Source: Kushneria konosiri
GTDB taxonomy: Bacteria > Pseudomonadota > Gammaproteobacteria > Pseudomonadales > Halomonadaceae
DNA: 64,000 nt
NCBI RefSeq assembly: GCF_002155145.1
Contig: NZ_CP021323.1
Span: 496,001-560,000 of the forward strand
Reading direction: 5' to 3'
The stretch's first letter is position 1, and every line of letters begins with the position of its first letter. Of the stretch, positions 7,812 through 15,823 are shown in pieces. The translations under genes and the position numbers were made by a program. Below the pieces are notes generated by a model. That model was not told the origin of the DNA. It saw only the letters and a program-made list of their open reading frames with translations, and searched no databases.

Positions 7812-9278
7812 TCAGCTGCCCGAAGGTCCCGGCATGTTGCCCAGACAGAAGTACTTGGTGTCCAGATACTCCTCCAGCCCCTGGGCACCGCCTTCACGAC
7901 CGAGCCCGGATTGCTTGACCCCGCCAAAGGGAATGGGCGCGCCGGTCATCTTGAGCGTATTGACGCTGACCATGCCGTACTCGAGCCCGCGCATCATTTT
8001 CCAGATGCGCTTGACGTCATTGCTGTAGATATAGGCGGCCAGGCCATATTCAGTGTCGTTGGCCGCGGCCACCACCGCCTCGTCGTCATCGAAGGCACAT
8101 ACGCCCGCCACCGGCGAGAAGGTCTCCTCTCGGAACACTCGCATTTCCGGAGTAATGTCGGCCAGAAGCGTCGGCATGAAAAAGTTGGCGCCCGGCGCCA
8201 TCGACTGATTGCCCGCTACCAGACGAGCGCCACGGTTGACGGCATCATCGACGATGGCCTGCGCCGCCTCGACCGCCCGGCGATGAATCAGCGGGCCGAT
8301 ATCGACTTCCATCATGCCGCTGCCGACGCGCAGCGCCTTCATGTGCACGGCGAAACGCTCCAGAAAGCGATCATAAATGCGCCGGTGCACGAAAATGCGG
8401 TTGGCGGCCAGGCAGTCCTGCCCGGCGGTCTGAAACTTTGCTGCCACCGCCTCACGGGCGGCCTCGTCGACATCCACATCCTCACAGACGATAAAGGGTG
8501 CGTTGCCGCCCAGCTCCAGCGACATGCGCTTGACGGTGCCGGCACTCTGGCGAATCAAAAGCTTGCCGACACGCGTGGAACCGGTAAACGACACCGAGCG
8601 CACCCGGGTATCGGTACACAGCACCTCGGACACGGTGGCAGGCTCGCCGGTCACCACGTTGAAAATGCCCGGCGGGATGCCCGCGCGCTCGGCAAGCTCG
8701 GCGAGCGCCAGCGCCGTAAATGGGGTCTCGTTGGCGGGCTTGACGATCACTGGGCAGCCGGCGGCCAGCGCCGCCCCCGCCTTGCGGGTGATCATCGCCA
8801 GCGGGAAGTTCCAGGGAGTGAGCATCACCGACACCCCCACCGGCTCCTTGAGCGTGCCCAGCATGGCATTGGGAATATGGCTGGGGATGGTCATGCCATA
8901 GGCCCGGCGCGCCTCTTCGGCAAACCACTGAATGAAACTGGCCCCGTAATCCACCTCGCCGCGGGCATCGCGCAGCGGCTTGCCCTGCTCCAGCGTCATC
9001 AAATGGGCCAGATCCTCGCGGTGTTCATGAAGGAGCTGATACCAGCGCTGCAGGAGCCGCCCTCGCTCATCCACCGACAGCGCCCGCCAACCGGCGAAGG
9101 CACGTTCGGCGGCCGTCACGGCGCCGGTGATCTGCTCGGCGTCCAGCAGGGCGCAATATCCGAGTATTTCGCCGTTGGCCGGATCCAGCACCGGCTCATC
9201 GTGATTGCTGCGGCCGGCCGTCCATTGCCCGTCGACATAGGCCAGCTGACGAAAAAGACGTGGATCATTGAGTTGCAT
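7812..9278 (-). CDS. NAD(P)-dependent aldehyde dehydrogenase, succinate-semialdehyde dehydrogenase type
   Basis: Aldehyde dehydrogenase superfamily member of 488 residues. It has the cofactor segment LTPWNFP (153-159), the FTGST motif (231-235), the general base Glu in LELGGN (Glu255) and the catalytic Cys in QTAGQDC (Cys289). The sequence resembles GabD-type succinate-semialdehyde dehydrogenases. In ectoine catabolism a related enzyme (DoeC/Ssd) oxidises aspartate semialdehyde, so the substrate here may be that. The ATG at 9278 follows a textbook AGGAGGTGAC. It is first in the dehydrogenase-eutB-eutC-epimerase series, about 100 bases ahead of eutB. Confidence 0.9.
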   Translation of the reverse strand: MQLNDPRLFRQLAYVDGQWTAGRSNHDEPVLDPANGEILGYCALLDAEQITGAVTAAERAFAGWRALSVDERGRLLQRWYQLLHEHREDLAHLMTLEQGKPLRDARGEVDYGASFIQWFAEEARRAYGMTIPSHIPNAMLGTLKEPVGVSVMLTPWNFPLAMITRKAGAALAAGCPVIVKPANETPFTALALAELAERAGIPPGIFNVVTGEPATVSEVLCTDTRVRSVSFTGSTRVGKLLIRQSAGTVKRMSLELGGNAPFIVCEDVDVDEAAREAVAAKFQTAGQDCLAANRIFVHRRIYDRFLERFAVHMKALRVGSGMMEVDIGPLIHRRAVEAAQAIVDDAVNRGARLVAGNQSMAPGANFFMPTLLADITPEMRVFREETFSPVAGVCAFDDDEAVVAAANDTEYGLAAYIYSNDVKRIWKMMRGLEYGMVSVNTLKMTGAPIPFGGVKQSGLGREGGAQGLEEYLDTKYFCLGNMPGPSGS

Positions 9279-9508
9279 GTCACCTCCTGAACGCCTGAGC
9301 GTCATGGCTGCACATCGTCAAATAAAGCGCCAACAGACCGTGCAGAGAACTGTCGCCATCTGACGGTCAGCGTGACAGATCCAGCCATGATGTTTTTTCT
9401 GTCTCCCCTGCCTGCGGCCGTGATTTTTTTCCTTGTGCATGGTGCAACCTGGTGTTTTTTTGGTCGATGCCGGTGCAGCCCCCGGACGCCCTGGGTATGC
9501 AGATACGG

Positions 9509-9534
9509 CAACGCCGCCCAGAGGGGCGGCGTTG
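9509..9534. terminator. GC-rich hairpin at the end of the ABC transporter operon
   Basis: The arms CAACGCCGCCC and GGGCGGCGTTG form an 11-bp perfect stem with loop AGAG, 29 bases beyond the stop of the binding-protein gene. No clear U-tract follows, so it may stabilise the mRNA end or give partial termination before the eut genes. Confidence 0.45.
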
Positions 9535-9562
9535 TCAGCAGGGCATCAGGATATGGCGCTGC

Positions 9563-10516
9563 CTAGTTGGCGCTCTGCTGGCCACTGTCCATGTGCTCAT
9601 CGACCCACTGACTGGCGACCTGTGCCGGATCAGCCTTGTCGATCTCGACGCGATGGTTCATGTCCTGCAGGTCTTCCGTGGTCAGCACCTCCGAGACGCG
9701 ATTGAGAGACTGGCGTATCTCATCGTTCAAGGCCTCGCTGCGCGCCACGGGCACGATGTTCTGGGCAGGTTCCAGATCCTTGTCATCCTTAAGCGCTACC
9801 CAGTCGTTTTCGGCGATGGCGCCCTGAGAGGAGAACATCCGCGCCACATCGATATCCCCGTTGGCCAGTGCCCCTCGGGTCAGCGGCCCGCCGGCATCGA
9901 GCGAGCGGAAGTTGGCAAATTCGATGTTATAGACCCGCTTGAGCCCGGGAAGACCAACATCGCGCGTGCGCGTTTCCGGCGGCCCGCCCATGGTCAGCTC
10001 ACCGGAGACCGGCGCCAGGTCAGAGAAGGTCTCGAGATGGTATTTGTCCGCCGTTTCCCGCGTCACGACCAGCGCATCGCGATCTTCGGCCGGCGAGGCC
10101 TCCAGCGCCTCGATCCCGTCAGGCAGCACGCTGCGAAGCGCCGCCATGACCTCCTCGTTGTTTCGGGCATCGGCATGCGCCTCGTCCTGATCAAGATAGG
10201 TCATCAAGGCACCGGAATACTCCGGCAGCACATCGATTTCACCGTTGGTCAGGGCCGGAAACACGACTTCGCGCGAGCCCAGGTTGAGGCGGGTGTTAAC
10301 GTTGACGCCGTCATTTCGAAGCACGTCGGCGTAGATATTGGCCAGAATCAGCTGTTCCGGGAAATTGGTCGAGCCGACGGTCACGGTGGCCTGATCGGCG
10401 CCGCCGTCCTGTGCGGTGCTGTTGTCTGCGCTGTCCTCGTCGCCGCCGGAACAACCGGCCAGCACCGCCAGCGTCAGCGCGCCGAGCCCAAGCTTCCATC
10501 CACGATTCATGTTCAT
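9563..10516 (-). CDS. Osmoprotectant ABC transporter substrate-binding lipoprotein (OpuCC/YehZ-like)
   Basis: Periplasmic solute-binding lipoprotein of 317 residues of the quaternary-amine (OpuAC) type. The signal peptide is short and ends in the lipobox LAGC (Cys22), followed by an acidic low-complexity linker. The mature part begins TVTVGSTNFPEQLILANIYA, typical of OpuC/YehZ binding proteins. The start at 10516 has AAAGGGAAC upstream; ATGs at 10531 and 10540 are possible alternatives. It is the last gene of the importer operon, after ATPase and two permeases. The family binds glycine betaine, choline or ectoine; the adjacent eut genes favour an ectoine-like ligand here (inference). Confidence 0.88.
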   Translation of the reverse strand: MNMNRGWKLGLGALTLAVLAGCSGGDEDSADNSTAQDGGADQATVTVGSTNFPEQLILANIYADVLRNDGVNVNTRLNLGSREVVFPALTNGEIDVLPEYSGALMTYLDQDEAHADARNNEEVMAALRSVLPDGIEALEASPAEDRDALVVTRETADKYHLETFSDLAPVSGELTMGGPPETRTRDVGLPGLKRVYNIEFANFRSLDAGGPLTRGALANGDIDVARMFSSQGAIAENDWVALKDDKDLEPAQNIVPVARSEALNDEIRQSLNRVSEVLTTEDLQDMNHRVEIDKADPAQVASQWVDEHMDSGQQSAN

Positions 10517-10617
10517 GTTCCCTTTGGTCATGATGTGCATTCCCTTGTGTTCATCGTTGGCCCATCGATTCTGGCCCAGCCAGGCGCGACGTGCACCTGA
10601 TGATTGCCGTCATCACG

Positions 10618-11292
10618 TTATTGCAGCCCTTTGGCCGTGATCAGCCTTTGAAGACCTGCAAACAAAAGCTCGGTCATGACCGCCAGCACCGCGACCAGAA
10701 TGGCCCCCACCAGCACCTGGGCCAGGTCGCGCACGGCCAGACCATCAATCAGATAGCGCCCAAGGCCACCCAGCCCTACATAGGCCGCAAGTGTGGCCGT
10801 CGACATGACCTGAACCGCCGAGGTGCGAACGCCTGCCATGATCAGCGGCATGGCGATTGGCAGCTCCACCTGCCAGAGCCGCTGCCAACCGGTCATCCCC
10901 AGCGCCATGGCGGCCTGACGCACGGCCGGGTCCACTTCGCGCATGCCGACAAAACTGTTGGTCACCATCGGCGGAATGGCCAGCGCGACCAGCGCCACGA
11001 TCACCGGAATCACGCCATAGCCTGCCAGCAGAAAGACCAGAATGATGACGCCAAAGGCCGGGATGGCGCGCCCGATATTGGAAATATTGATGGCCAGCAG
11101 CCCGCCGCGACCGCTGTGTCCCAGCCCGATGCCGATGGGCAGTGCAATGGCCGCCCCGATCAGCGTCGAGATCAGCACATAGGTCACGTGCTCAACAATA
11201 TGGTCGGGAATACTGCCGGGCCCCTGCCAGTTCACGGGCTGGGCGAAGAAGTTGATCACCCCGGTCATGAGCGTTGTGAAATCATGGTTCAT
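10618..11292 (-). CDS. Osmoprotectant ABC transporter permease (OpuCD/YehY-like)
   Basis: Inner-membrane permease of 224 residues with about five hydrophobic segments. It carries the binding-protein-dependent transport loop, visible around ALGMTGWQRLWQVELPIAMP, which docks with the ATPase. Its ATG at 11292 shares a base with the stop of the preceding permease (TGATG), indicating translational coupling. A frame extending 21 bases further upstream is therefore unlikely to be used. It pairs with the other permease of the same size class, as in OpuCB/OpuCD systems. Confidence 0.88.
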   Translation of the reverse strand: MNHDFTTLMTGVINFFAQPVNWQGPGSIPDHIVEHVTYVLISTLIGAAIALPIGIGLGHSGRGGLLAINISNIGRAIPAFGVIILVFLLAGYGVIPVIVALVALAIPPMVTNSFVGMREVDPAVRQAAMALGMTGWQRLWQVELPIAMPLIMAGVRTSAVQVMSTATLAAYVGLGGLGRYLIDGLAVRDLAQVLVGAILVAVLAVMTELLFAGLQRLITAKGLQ

Positions 11293-11927
11293 CAGCGCAC
11301 TCCCCGCTGCCACGGCGTCAGACAGTAAAGGATGCCCACCAGTGCCAGATCAACGATGACCGCCAGCGCCACCGATAGGACAAAGCCGATAATCAGCGGC
11401 GTGGCAAAGCTCAGGGTAAAGCCGGTAATGAAAAGCTGGCCCAGCCCGCCCTGACCGATCAGCGCCGTGACCGTCACCATGCCGATGATGGTCACCGCCG
11501 CAATACGAATGCCCGCCACAATGACCGGCAGGGCAATGGGCAGCTCCACGGCAAAAAGCCGGCGGGCCGGCGTATAACCCAGTGCCCGTGCCGCCTCACG
11601 GACGATGGGCGACACCCCGCGCAGCCCCTGAACGATATTGCGAAACAGGATCAAAAGCGTATAGAGCGTCAGGCCGATCAGCGAAGTGGCCATCGACAGA
11701 CCGGTAAAGGGCATCAGCAGAATAAACAGCGCCAGCGAAGGAATGGTAAACATTACTCCGGTCACGGCCAGCGATGGGCCGTAAAGCCTGGGCCAGCGTA
11801 CTGCCAGCAGCGCCAGCGGAAAGGCAATCAAAAAGCCGAACAGCAGTGACAGCCCGACCAGCTGAACGTGCTGTAACAGCGCCGCCGTGATCTGATGGCT
11901 GTTGGACGCCACCCATTCCCAGTTCAT
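11292..11927 (-). CDS. Osmoprotectant ABC transporter permease (OpuCB/YehW-like)
   Basis: Inner-membrane permease of 211 residues with several long hydrophobic stretches. It has the EAA-type loop in REAARALGYTPARRLFAVELP. Its ATG overlaps the stop of the ATPase gene by four bases (ATGA), and its own stop overlaps the next permease start, so ATPase, permease and permease form a tightly coupled unit. The two permeases share the loop motif and topology, as expected for a heterodimeric channel. Confidence 0.88.
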   Translation of the reverse strand: MNWEWVASNSHQITAALLQHVQLVGLSLLFGFLIAFPLALLAVRWPRLYGPSLAVTGVMFTIPSLALFILLMPFTGLSMATSLIGLTLYTLLILFRNIVQGLRGVSPIVREAARALGYTPARRLFAVELPIALPVIVAGIRIAAVTIIGMVTVTALIGQGGLGQLFITGFTLSFATPLIIGFVLSVALAVIVDLALVGILYCLTPWQRGVR

Positions 11928-13084
11928 GACAGCCGCCTTCTCAGCTGCAGCTGATCAATGACCCCTAAATAGCGCCCCTGGGCGTTGAGCACGGGCATGA
12001 CCTCACCCGGTGCACTGATCAGGGCGTTGAGTGCGCTGCGCAGGTTGTCATGCACGTAAAGGCGATGACGCCACGGCCTCAAGGCAAGAGAATCGATGCG
12101 CGCCCGATCATCGGCCTGCTTGATCGTTTCCCAGTCCAGCCAGCCCAGCGGCGCACGCTGCTCATCAAGCACCACAATGCCGCTACTGCCGGCCTGTTGC
12201 AGATAGCTGCGTGCCCTCGCCACGATCTCATCACGAGGCGCCGTCAGGCCGGCATCCAGTTCCAGACTGTCCAGACGCTCCAGTGCCAGACGACGCAGCT
12301 CGCGGTCGGCACCGATAAAATCGACCACGAAATCGCTGGCCGGCGCCGAAAGAATGTGTGCGGGCGTATCGAACTGGGCCAGCTGTCCACCCTGAGCGAA
12401 GATCGCCACCCGATCGCCGAGTTTCATCGCCTCGTCGATGTCGTGGGTCACCATCACGATGGTCTTCTGGACCCGCCGCTGCAGGCTTAAAAACTCCTCC
12501 TGCAGATGAGTACGCACGATGGGATCGACCGCCGCAAAGGGCTCATCCATCAAAAGAATCGGTGGGTCGGCCGCCAGTGCCCGCGCAAGCCCCACACGCT
12601 GCTGTTGCCCACCGGAGAGCTGATGCGGATAGCGAGAGACAAGCGCATCATCCAGGCCAACCAGCTCGACCAGCTCTGCAACGCGCTCGCGAATGCGCCT
12701 TTTGTCCCAGCCCAGAAGGCGGGGTACGACGGCGATGTTGTCGGCAATCGTTTTATGGGGAAAGAGCCCCGAATGCTGCATCACATAGCCGATCTGGCGC
12801 CGCAGTCGGGTCGCATCCACCGACATCACATCCCGATCACCGATCAGAAGCCGTCCATCACTCAGCGTTTCCAGCCGATTGATCATGCGAAGCGTGGTGG
12901 TCTTGCCACAGCCTGAAGGGCCGACCAGCACGGTCAGCTCCCCGGCCGGCAGGGTCAGATCCAGTGATTCGACGGCGACCGTGCCGTCGCCATAGCGCTT
13001 GGTCACACCTTCAAACACGATCGCACTGCTGTCGTGTGTATCACGATCTTCTGCGCTGGCGCGTTGGCGATGATCGTCCGTCAA
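11924..13084 (-). CDS. Osmoprotectant ABC transporter ATPase with CBS domains (OpuCA-like)
   Basis: Cytoplasmic ATPase of 386 residues. Walker A is GPSGCGKTT (55-63), the signature LSGGQ is at 156-160 and Walker B ILLMDEP is at 176-182. The C-terminal third (about 255-386) has two CBS-like halves, ending GVMPVLNAQGRYLGVIDQ in style. CBS domains in this family sense ionic strength. The start codon is TTG at 13084, preceded by AGGAGG at 8 bases; no ATG lies nearby in frame. The gene follows the cupin gene by 62 bases. Confidence 0.92.
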   Translation of the reverse strand: MTDDHRQRASAEDRDTHDSSAIVFEGVTKRYGDGTVAVESLDLTLPAGELTVLVGPSGCGKTTTLRMINRLETLSDGRLLIGDRDVMSVDATRLRRQIGYVMQHSGLFPHKTIADNIAVVPRLLGWDKRRIRERVAELVELVGLDDALVSRYPHQLSGGQQQRVGLARALAADPPILLMDEPFAAVDPIVRTHLQEEFLSLQRRVQKTIVMVTHDIDEAMKLGDRVAIFAQGGQLAQFDTPAHILSAPASDFVVDFIGADRELRRLALERLDSLELDAGLTAPRDEIVARARSYLQQAGSSGIVVLDEQRAPLGWLDWETIKQADDRARIDSLALRPWRHRLYVHDNLRSALNALISAPGEVMPVLNAQGRYLGVIDQLQLRRRLS

Positions 13085-13146
13085 CGGCGTATCCTCCTGG
13101 AATGAACCAGCGCTGCCTCGGGGCGGCAGCGCGCTATCAATGGGCG

Positions 13147-13650
13147 TCAGACCCAGTCGCTGACCACACCACCAGCCTCACCCGCCACGGGGTCCAGCGT
13201 CGGCCGCGGCACCGACTCGATGCGCTGGCGTACATCAGGGGTATTGTCACCGCGGCGGCAGATATCCCAGTCCCCCTGCCCGAGTGGATACCCGGCGGTC
13301 AGGGCAAAATCATTGCTGGCGCTGATGCGACAGTGGCCGGTACCCGCGGGCAAGACGATCACGTCACCGGCGCTGACCTCAATGTCTTCGCCCTGTTCGC
13401 CGCCCAGACGAAGCGTCGCGGCACCGTCATAAACGCCCAGCACTTCGTGAGCTGTACTGTGAAAATGATGATAATCAAACACGCCGCCACGCCACTGAAC
13501 GGGCCAGTCATTTTTTTCAAACAGCGCCTCGAGCGTCTCTACCAGTGACCGTCCGTCATCAGCGGTCAAACCACGATAGAGCAGCGCAGGATAGCGGCTG
13601 TTGGGAATACTGCCATCGTCCTGAAACAAAAGGGTCTGAGGCTTTTTCAT
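13147..13650 (-). CDS. Cupin domain protein, YjlB-like
   Basis: A single-cupin protein of 167 residues. Metal-binding pattern residues are His61, His62, His64 and Glu69 in HHFHSTAHE, with the second cupin motif GDVIVLPAGTGH providing His106. It resembles the small YjlB-type cupins; no enzymatic role is established that I know of. It is not the ectoine synthase EctC, whose sequence differs. It lies upstream of the OpuC-like importer on the same strand and may be the first gene of that operon. Confidence 0.72.
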   Translation of the reverse strand: MKKPQTLLFQDDGSIPNSRYPALLYRGLTADDGRSLVETLEALFEKNDWPVQWRGGVFDYHHFHSTAHEVLGVYDGAATLRLGGEQGEDIEVSAGDVIVLPAGTGHCRISASNDFALTAGYPLGQGDWDICRRGDNTPDVRQRIESVPRPTLDPVAGEAGGVVSDWV

Positions 13651-13831
13651 TCGAATCTCTAGGGGATTGTGATGTCGACATCGCGCCAGTATCAGTACAG
13701 CAGGGATTCTATGCTATTTCGACGATTTTGATTTCTGGGGCTGGTAAAAGAGCAAAACAGACAAACTTGCTACATTTAAAAAAAATAAAGTATTGCCTAC
13801 CATCCGTTCTTTTTTCAGAGCTTGCCCGTTC

Positions 13832-14947
13832 ATGCGCATATGTTTTCTTTTACGCAATATCTCCCTTCCTTCCGGCATAGAGCGTGTCACTTCGGTTGTC
13901 GCCAACCGGCTTGCAGAAAAGGGGGTGGATGTCTCGATCGTAAGCCTGTGGGGAGGACTGGAGCCCTTTTACGACAAGCATGAAGCCGTAAAACTTTATC
14001 AGTTATTTCCAGAGCAAGTGACTGAAAAAAACAGAGTCGTTGCCCTAGGCAAACGTCTGGGCCGCTTTCCTGCTGCTTCCCATAAGTTACGCAAGCTTCT
14101 TAAAAAATACCCTCAGGATATTCTGATCGATACAGATTACCTTCTAGGACAGGTAGCGCTTCCGGCACTGGTGGGCCTTGGCGTGAAGCACATCCATTGG
14201 GAACATTTCCATTTCAATCTTGATCTGGACAAGCCGCATAAATTGCTGGGTCGTCGCCTTCTGGCACGCCGTACCAGCGCCATCGTCACGCTGACCGAGC
14301 GGGATGTTGGTTACTGGCAGGAGGGAGCACGCCCTGGCGGACCGGTCATGGCCATTCATAATCCGGTGCCCTTTGAGCGACCGGATGTGCAATATGACCC
14401 TGATACCCGCGTCGTACTGGCCGTAGGGAGGCTCAATCGACAAAAGGGATTCGATCATCTTCTTGAGGCCTGGGCAAAGGTTCGAATCGATTCCGAAGAT
14501 AATGCATCACCATGGCAGCTGGTAGTGCTTGGCAGCGGTGAGGAAGAAGCCGCATTAAAAAAACAGTGCCAGGAACTTGAGATTGCGCATAGCGTTACCT
14601 TCGTACCAGCCACAAGAGATGTAGAGAGCTATTACCGCAAGGCCTCCATGCTGGCCATGAGCTCTCGTTATGAAGGCTTTGGCATGGTTTTGCTGGAGGC
14701 ACAGACATATCGGCTACCCATTGTGGCCTTCGATTGCGACGTCGGTCCCGCCGAAGTCATTACACATGAGAAAAACGGGCTACTGGTTTCTCCGGGCGAC
14801 ATCAAGGATTTCAGTGCGCAGCTTCAAAAGCTCATGGACGATCGGGACATGCGCTGCCACTTTTCATCGAAAACCGACGAATCCGTTGACCGCTTCATGC
14901 CGGATCCCATCGCGGATCGCTGGATCGATCTTTTCAGGAGTCTTTAA
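13832..14947 (+). CDS. Glycosyltransferase family 4 protein
   Basis: A 371-residue GT-B fold retaining glycosyltransferase. The N-terminal segment CFLLRNISLPSGIERVTSVV holds the acceptor-side glycine/serine loop. The C-terminal donor domain has AVGRLNRQKGFDHLLEA and the nucleotide-sugar E-x7-E pattern in SSRYEGFGMVLLEAQ. It is soluble and presumably membrane-associated, acting in lipopolysaccharide or exopolysaccharide assembly; donor and acceptor are unknown. The ATG at 13832 (MRICF) fits the family start but has a weak ribosome-binding site. The gene stands alone. The upstream 150 bases and the first third of the gene are distinctly AT-rich with more Lys/Ile codons than the neighbours, suggesting acquisition. 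Confidence 0.85.
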   Translation: MRICFLLRNISLPSGIERVTSVVANRLAEKGVDVSIVSLWGGLEPFYDKHEAVKLYQLFPEQVTEKNRVVALGKRLGRFPAASHKLRKLLKKYPQDILIDTDYLLGQVALPALVGLGVKHIHWEHFHFNLDLDKPHKLLGRRLLARRTSAIVTLTERDVGYWQEGARPGGPVMAIHNPVPFERPDVQYDPDTRVVLAVGRLNRQKGFDHLLEAWAKVRIDSEDNASPWQLVVLGSGEEEAALKKQCQELEIAHSVTFVPATRDVESYYRKASMLAMSSRYEGFGMVLLEAQTYRLPIVAFDCDVGPAEVITHEKNGLLVSPGDIKDFSAQLQKLMDDRDMRCHFSSKTDESVDRFMPDPIADRWIDLFRSL

Positions 14948-14978
14948 CGGCCAGATTGCCCGGCAGAAACCATACGGC

Positions 14979-15695
14979 TCAGCGAGAGCGCTCGGTGCGG
15001 TGACAGGCATGGACGGCGCGCTGGAGGCGTCCCAGGTAGCTGTCCTCGATCCCCAGGTCGCGCAGCCCTGCGACCGTGTTGTCGAGATACTCAAGGCAGC
15101 TCCCCAGCACGCCGCTGGCTCTGGACAGTCGACCCACGATATCGGCATCCGAAAGCCCGGGCAGATAGCGTGGGTGATCAGGGTTGGCGATAAAGGCAAT
15201 CCCGGGCAACTCGCCCTCCTCGGTGGCCAGCGTCACCCAGCGCGGCATATAGGCACCGGTCAGCATCTCGCGCCGCCAGACCAGCAGGAGCTCATGGGCC
15301 AGATGCTGCTCCTTGATGCGCAGCGCCATGCCTTCACTGTCCCCACCGGGCACCAGCGCCAGCATCAGCCCGGGGCACTCGGGCGTGCCGCGCCCGTGCT
15401 CCAGATTCAGACAGAAATCACGGTGATAGCCCTCAAGGCGCACGCGCCGACGCTCTTCGATCTCGATGCATGGATTCCACACCAGCGAGCCATAGGCGAA
15501 CAGATACACACCATCAATCTGCTCGGCACAGGGCGGGCGATGTGCCAGCATTTCGTTGATCGAGTCGCGAAAGGCCTCGTTGGACAGCAGCGCCTCCTGA
15601 GGATGGTGCCGCTCGTAGTGGACTCGCAGACGATCGGCTTCAAGCACTTCGCGCGTCATGGCCAGCGGTCTTTCATCATCCGGCTGTTCGTTCAT
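14979..15695 (-). CDS. Gamma-glutamylcyclotransferase, ChaC-like
   Basis: Probable glutathione-specific gamma-glutamylcyclotransferase (238 residues), releasing 5-oxoproline and Cys-Gly from glutathione. The signature YGSLVWNP lies at 68-75, followed by the conserved GYHRDFCL. A catalytic Glu candidate is in DSEGMALRI (Glu121). The start at 15695 has GAGGG upstream; the longer frame to 15761 lacks one. It is convergent with the glycosyltransferase gene and on the same strand as rutG, with no clear operon partner. Confidence 0.88.
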   Translation of the reverse strand: MNEQPDDERPLAMTREVLEADRLRVHYERHHPQEALLSNEAFRDSINEMLAHRPPCAEQIDGVYLFAYGSLVWNPCIEIEERRRVRLEGYHRDFCLNLEHGRGTPECPGLMLALVPGGDSEGMALRIKEQHLAHELLLVWRREMLTGAYMPRWVTLATEEGELPGIAFIANPDHPRYLPGLSDADIVGRLSRASGVLGSCLEYLDNTVAGLRDLGIEDSYLGRLQRAVHACHRTERSR

Positions 15696-15823
15696 GCAGC
15701 GCCCTCGCTTGTGACAGTCATCTCCAAGACTAACGTGAACGGCCTCTGAAAACGAAAGCATCGATTGTGATAACGCAGGCGCCCTGCCATGCCGAGCGCA
15801 GGGCAGGAACCGCCGGCCAGCAG

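Noticed and set aside
7911-9290. 459-codon plus-strand frame opposite the aldehyde dehydrogenase
   Set aside because: Shadow of the well-supported dehydrogenase gene; composition rich in His/Gln/Arg with no recognisable domain.
13147-13650. Cupin as ectoine synthase EctC
   Set aside because: Length and motifs (HHFHSTAHEVLGVYDG) fit YjlB-type cupins; EctC is shorter and has different conserved segments, and ectA/ectB are absent.
13767-13791. TTGCTA...TAAAGT as a promoter for the glycosyltransferase
   Set aside because: Only 13 bases separate the hexamers, too short for a sigma-70 promoter.
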